Assembly (NCBI RefSeq): GCF_000733945.1
Contig: NZ_JPOL01000002.1
Span: 1,427,001 to 1,491,000 of the forward strand
Length of the DNA stretch: 64,000 bases
Reading direction: 5' to 3'
Origin: Flavimarina sp. Hel_I_48
Lineage (GTDB): Bacteria > Bacteroidota > Bacteroidia > Flavobacteriales > Flavobacteriaceae
Under the pieces are notes generated by a model. It made no database searches. It was given only the letters and a program-made list of their open reading frames with translations, and was not told the origin of the DNA. Shown piece by piece: positions 62,956 to 64,000 of the stretch. The first letter of the stretch is position 1, and each line of letters begins with the position of its first letter. A program made the position numbers and the translations under genes.

Positions 62956-63972
62956 ATGCCTTTACTAGAATTCAATACAAAAGGGATTTATTGTCCGCCC
63001 GCAAAAGTATATCTGGACCCCTGGAAACCTGTTGACAAAGCCATTATTTCACACGGTCACGCAGACCACAGCCGCTGGGGTCATAAACAATATATTACGC
63101 ACCATACAAACGTTCCCATCATTAAACACCGCTTGGGCGACATAGAAGTAACCGGAAAAGCCTACAACGAGACATTTGTGATCAACAACGTGAAGTTTAG
63201 TTTTCACCCTGCCGGGCACATCATTGGGAGTTCTCAGATTCGTGTGGAGCACAAAGGCGAAGTCTGGGTATTTACCGGGGATTACAAGACCGAAAACGAC
63301 GGTGTGGCAGTTCCCTATGAACCTATAAAATGCGATACGTTTATTACGGAATGCACCTTTGGCCTACCAGCTTTTAAGTGGGTTCCTCAGGAAGAAGTTT
63401 TTGAAGATATCAACAACTGGTGGGCAACCAATAAAGCGGAGGGAAAAACCTCGATCCTTTTTGGCTATTCCCTGGGGAAAGCCCAGCGTTTGCTAAAATA
63501 TTTAAATCCAGAAATAGGAAAGATTTACACCCATGGCGCCATCGAAAACATGACCGAGGTCGTGCGCCCTTTTATAGACATGCCACCCACAGAACGCATC
63601 ACACGGGAAACCGACAAAAAAGCGATCGCCGGGAATATGGTTTTGGCACCGCCCAGTGCACACGGCAGCACCTGGATCAGGAAAATGGTACCTTATGTAA
63701 CGGGCTCTGCCAGTGGCTGGATGACTTTCCGCGGAGCGCGAAGAAGACGTGCCATTGATAAAGGTTTTGTACTATCTGACCATTGTGACTGGCCCGGACT
63801 GTTAGAAAGTATCAAAGAAACCGGCGCCGAAAAAATAATAAGTACCCATGGCTATAGCGATATTTTCTCTCGCTATCTGCGCGAGCAGGGCTACGATGCC
63901 CGTACCGAAGCCACACAGTATGAAGGCGAACTCGCAGAACTGGACAGTAAAAAAGAGGCTGAGGAGGCGTAA
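62956..63972 (+). CDS. Ligase-associated DNA exonuclease (metallo-beta-lactamase fold)
   Basis: A 338-residue protein of the MBL/beta-CASP fold: KAIISHGHADHSRWG (metal motif HxHxDH), SFHPAGHIIGSSQIRVE, VFTGDYKTEND (Asp ligand) and LSDHCDWPGLLES at the C-terminus. It belongs to the exonucleases found together with an ATP-dependent DNA ligase and helicase in bacteria, used in DNA repair. The expected ligase gene would lie beyond the right edge. The 230-bp upstream gap has no recognisable gene. Confidence 0.93.
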   Translation: MPLLEFNTKGIYCPPAKVYLDPWKPVDKAIISHGHADHSRWGHKQYITHHTNVPIIKHRLGDIEVTGKAYNETFVINNVKFSFHPAGHIIGSSQIRVEHKGEVWVFTGDYKTENDGVAVPYEPIKCDTFITECTFGLPAFKWVPQEEVFEDINNWWATNKAEGKTSILFGYSLGKAQRLLKYLNPEIGKIYTHGAIENMTEVVRPFIDMPPTERITRETDKKAIAGNMVLAPPSAHGSTWIRKMVPYVTGSASGWMTFRGARRRRAIDKGFVLSDHCDWPGLLESIKETGAEKIISTHGYSDIFSRYLREQGYDARTEATQYEGELAELDSKKEAEEA

Positions 63973-63974
63973 AT

Positions 63975-63996
63975 CCCCCTAACCCTCAAAGGGGGG
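63975..63996. repeat. C-rich/G-rich palindrome at window end (partial repeat)
   Basis: CCCCC (63975-63979) and GGGGGG (63991-63996) can pair around the loop. It starts 2 bp after the exonuclease stop and resembles the family seen at 31395-31487, but is cut by the window edge. Confidence 0.55.
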
Positions 63997-64000
63997 ACTT

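Overview
The window looks like the chromosome of a Bacteroidota species, most probably a member of the Flavobacteriaceae. The evidence is two SusC/SusD pairs, lipoprotein signals of the Bacteroidota type, a TonB receptor carrying a carboxypeptidase-like N-terminal domain, a GH3/beta-lactamase fusion and a NagB/PIG-L fusion typical of the phylum, a TAnnTTTG-type promoter, and short palindromic intergenic repeats of the sort common in marine flavobacteria. I cannot name the genus. I see no rRNA, tRNA, CRISPR array, prophage or full insertion sequence.

Layout. 1-6.4 kb: a tripartite RND efflux operon (fusion protein cut by the window edge, AcrB-like pump, outer-membrane channel) followed by an AraC regulator. 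6.5-8.4 kb: a divergent short-chain dehydrogenase, a DUF2652 protein and a degraded gene remnant. 8.4-12.2 kb (minus): a three-subunit molybdenum aldehyde/xanthine dehydrogenase of the PaoABC type. 12.4-13.6 kb: an orphan GAF histidine kinase. 13.9-19.0 kb (minus): SusC/SusD pair 1, with a long AT-rich divergent region and a LacI-like operator. 19.6-22.0 kb: a secreted S9 peptidase. 22.2-25.7 kb (minus): a ZnuD-like TonB receptor with two small partner proteins, probably for metal uptake. 25.9-26.6 kb: a DUF2064 gene without a clear start codon.

26.7-39.1 kb is the most interesting part. SusC/SusD pair 2 is followed by a complete YnjBCD-like ABC importer (binding lipoprotein, two permeases, ATPase; the genes overlap), then a divergent nucleoside hydrolase, a methylthioribose-kinase-like phosphotransferase and a radical SAM enzyme, all on the plus strand. 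I read this as one envelope-spanning import and salvage route for a nucleoside-like compound. The substrate is unknown. A toxin-antitoxin pair and several repeat elements, one of them MITE-like, are inserted between its genes.

39.2-48.3 kb: a PNPOx-like protein, then an amino-sugar/peptidoglycan recycling region: a secreted GH3 plus beta-lactamase-fold protein, a NagX-like membrane acyltransferase, a divergent ROK regulator, a GlcN6P deaminase fused to a PIG-L deacetylase, and a lipoprotein amidase. 48.5-64 kb: mostly housekeeping genes (TPR protein, DUF4286, rsmA, cation diffusion facilitator, membrane MutS-like ATPase, mgtE, thioesterase/cupin/hydroxyacid dehydrogenase operon, OlsF-like bifunctional acyltransferase, aspartate kinase, SSAT-like acetyltransferase, fbp, TerB-like protein, ligase-associated exonuclease).
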